DNA of 30,438 nt, taken from NCBI GenBank assembly GCA_037447655.1, contig JBBHKE010001531.1, positions 1 to 30,438 of the forward strand, given 5' to 3'. How positions within the stretch are numbered: position 1 is the stretch's first letter; each line of letters begins with the position of its first letter. Under the pieces are notes generated by a model, which worked only from the letters and a program-made list of their open reading frames with translations, did not search any database and was not told where the DNA came from. Position numbers and translations under genes: made by a program. The stretch is from Zygnema cylindricum (taxonomy: Eukaryota; Streptophyta; Zygnematophyceae; Zygnematales; Zygnemataceae). Positions 30,021-30,438 of this stretch are shown one piece after another.

Positions 30021-30438
30021 CAGTACAGTATCTCGGGTATCATCAACGTACAATATCCGTGTTCGGAAATCAACAAAAAGGCGTACGAAGTAGGGAGCAG
30101 TTTTGGTATGGGTCCGACATATTTGAGACGTTACACTTTGAAAACTACCCAGGTTAAACCCTACCTGAATAGATATAGTAAAGGGAAAAATATAATTATC
30201 AATTTTATATTAGGTTAGAGGGTCAAAATTGAAGGGCGACTAAATAGTGTTACTAACTCTAATGGCAATTCACGCTGCATTGTTGTGTATCGTAAGCCTC
30301 TTTTCAATAACCAATATGTTCCATTTTTTTACTTACCAATAATACTTATGTCATTTCGATATATTAATGAGGGAATTATAGCGATACTTTACCGATATAC
30401 CGCGCAAAACACTCCATAATTATCACGCCGACAATTAC
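30021..30438. repeat. Degenerate repeat fragments to the window edge
   Basis: A weak TIR-like GCAATTCACGCTGCA occurs near 30265. From about 30278 a hAT-like terminus (ATTGTTGTGTATCG) faces CCGATATACC...AACACT near 30393-30413, which could bound a ~136-bp decayed element of the TATCGG family. No gene is visible. Confidence 0.35.

Overview
The window is nuclear DNA from a land plant. The evidence is long multi-exon genes with GT-AG introns, a chloroplast-targeted TMEM14/FAX-type protein, an AP-2 sigma subunit with plant-type residues, no bacterial gene layout, and many short inverted-repeat transposons (MITEs). I cannot name the species; nothing seen here separates bryophyte, lycophyte, fern or seed plant.

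Four protein-coding genes can be supported. (1) A FATTY ACID EXPORT 3-like chloroplast envelope protein, + strand, 6233-8936, six exons when a 23-nt micro-exon is included. (2) The AP-2 clathrin adaptor sigma subunit, + strand, 13558-16979, six exons giving 142 residues; the first exon contributes only the ATG. (3) A YeeZ-type atypical short-chain dehydrogenase with a Rossmann fold and a plastid-type N-terminus, + strand, 18415-24087, eight exons giving 369 residues. (4) On the - strand, converging on gene 3, an uninterrupted 926-codon gene (28139-25359). Its first ~237 residues align with eukaryotic soluble inorganic pyrophosphatase, but nearly every catalytic residue is replaced, and a ~690-residue low-complexity tail follows.

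Region by region: 1-5700 is almost entirely transposon debris. One TIR family (termini near TACACCGYGAATCGTTATTAG-like, possibly Tc1/mariner because of CAGT ends beside TA) is packed end to end, with hAT-type MITEs at both edges. 5690-6232 is a promoter with G-boxes. The FAX3-like gene follows, then 4.6 kb of intergenic DNA with two MITEs, then AP2S1, the SDR gene (with a ~0.77 kb insertion in intron 6), a convergent 1.3 kb spacer, the pseudo-pyrophosphatase gene and its G-box/GA-rich promoter. From 28937 to the end, a TIR element carries a nested hAT MITE with a perfect 8-bp target duplication, followed by more repeat fragments.

The four genes are ordinary neighbours on a chromosome, not a cluster: I see no shared pathway. 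Gene 1 and probably gene 3 act in the plastid; gene 2 acts in endocytosis. The item most worth pursuing is gene 4, an apparent pseudoenzyme fused to a long tail with repeated RxxSxP sites.
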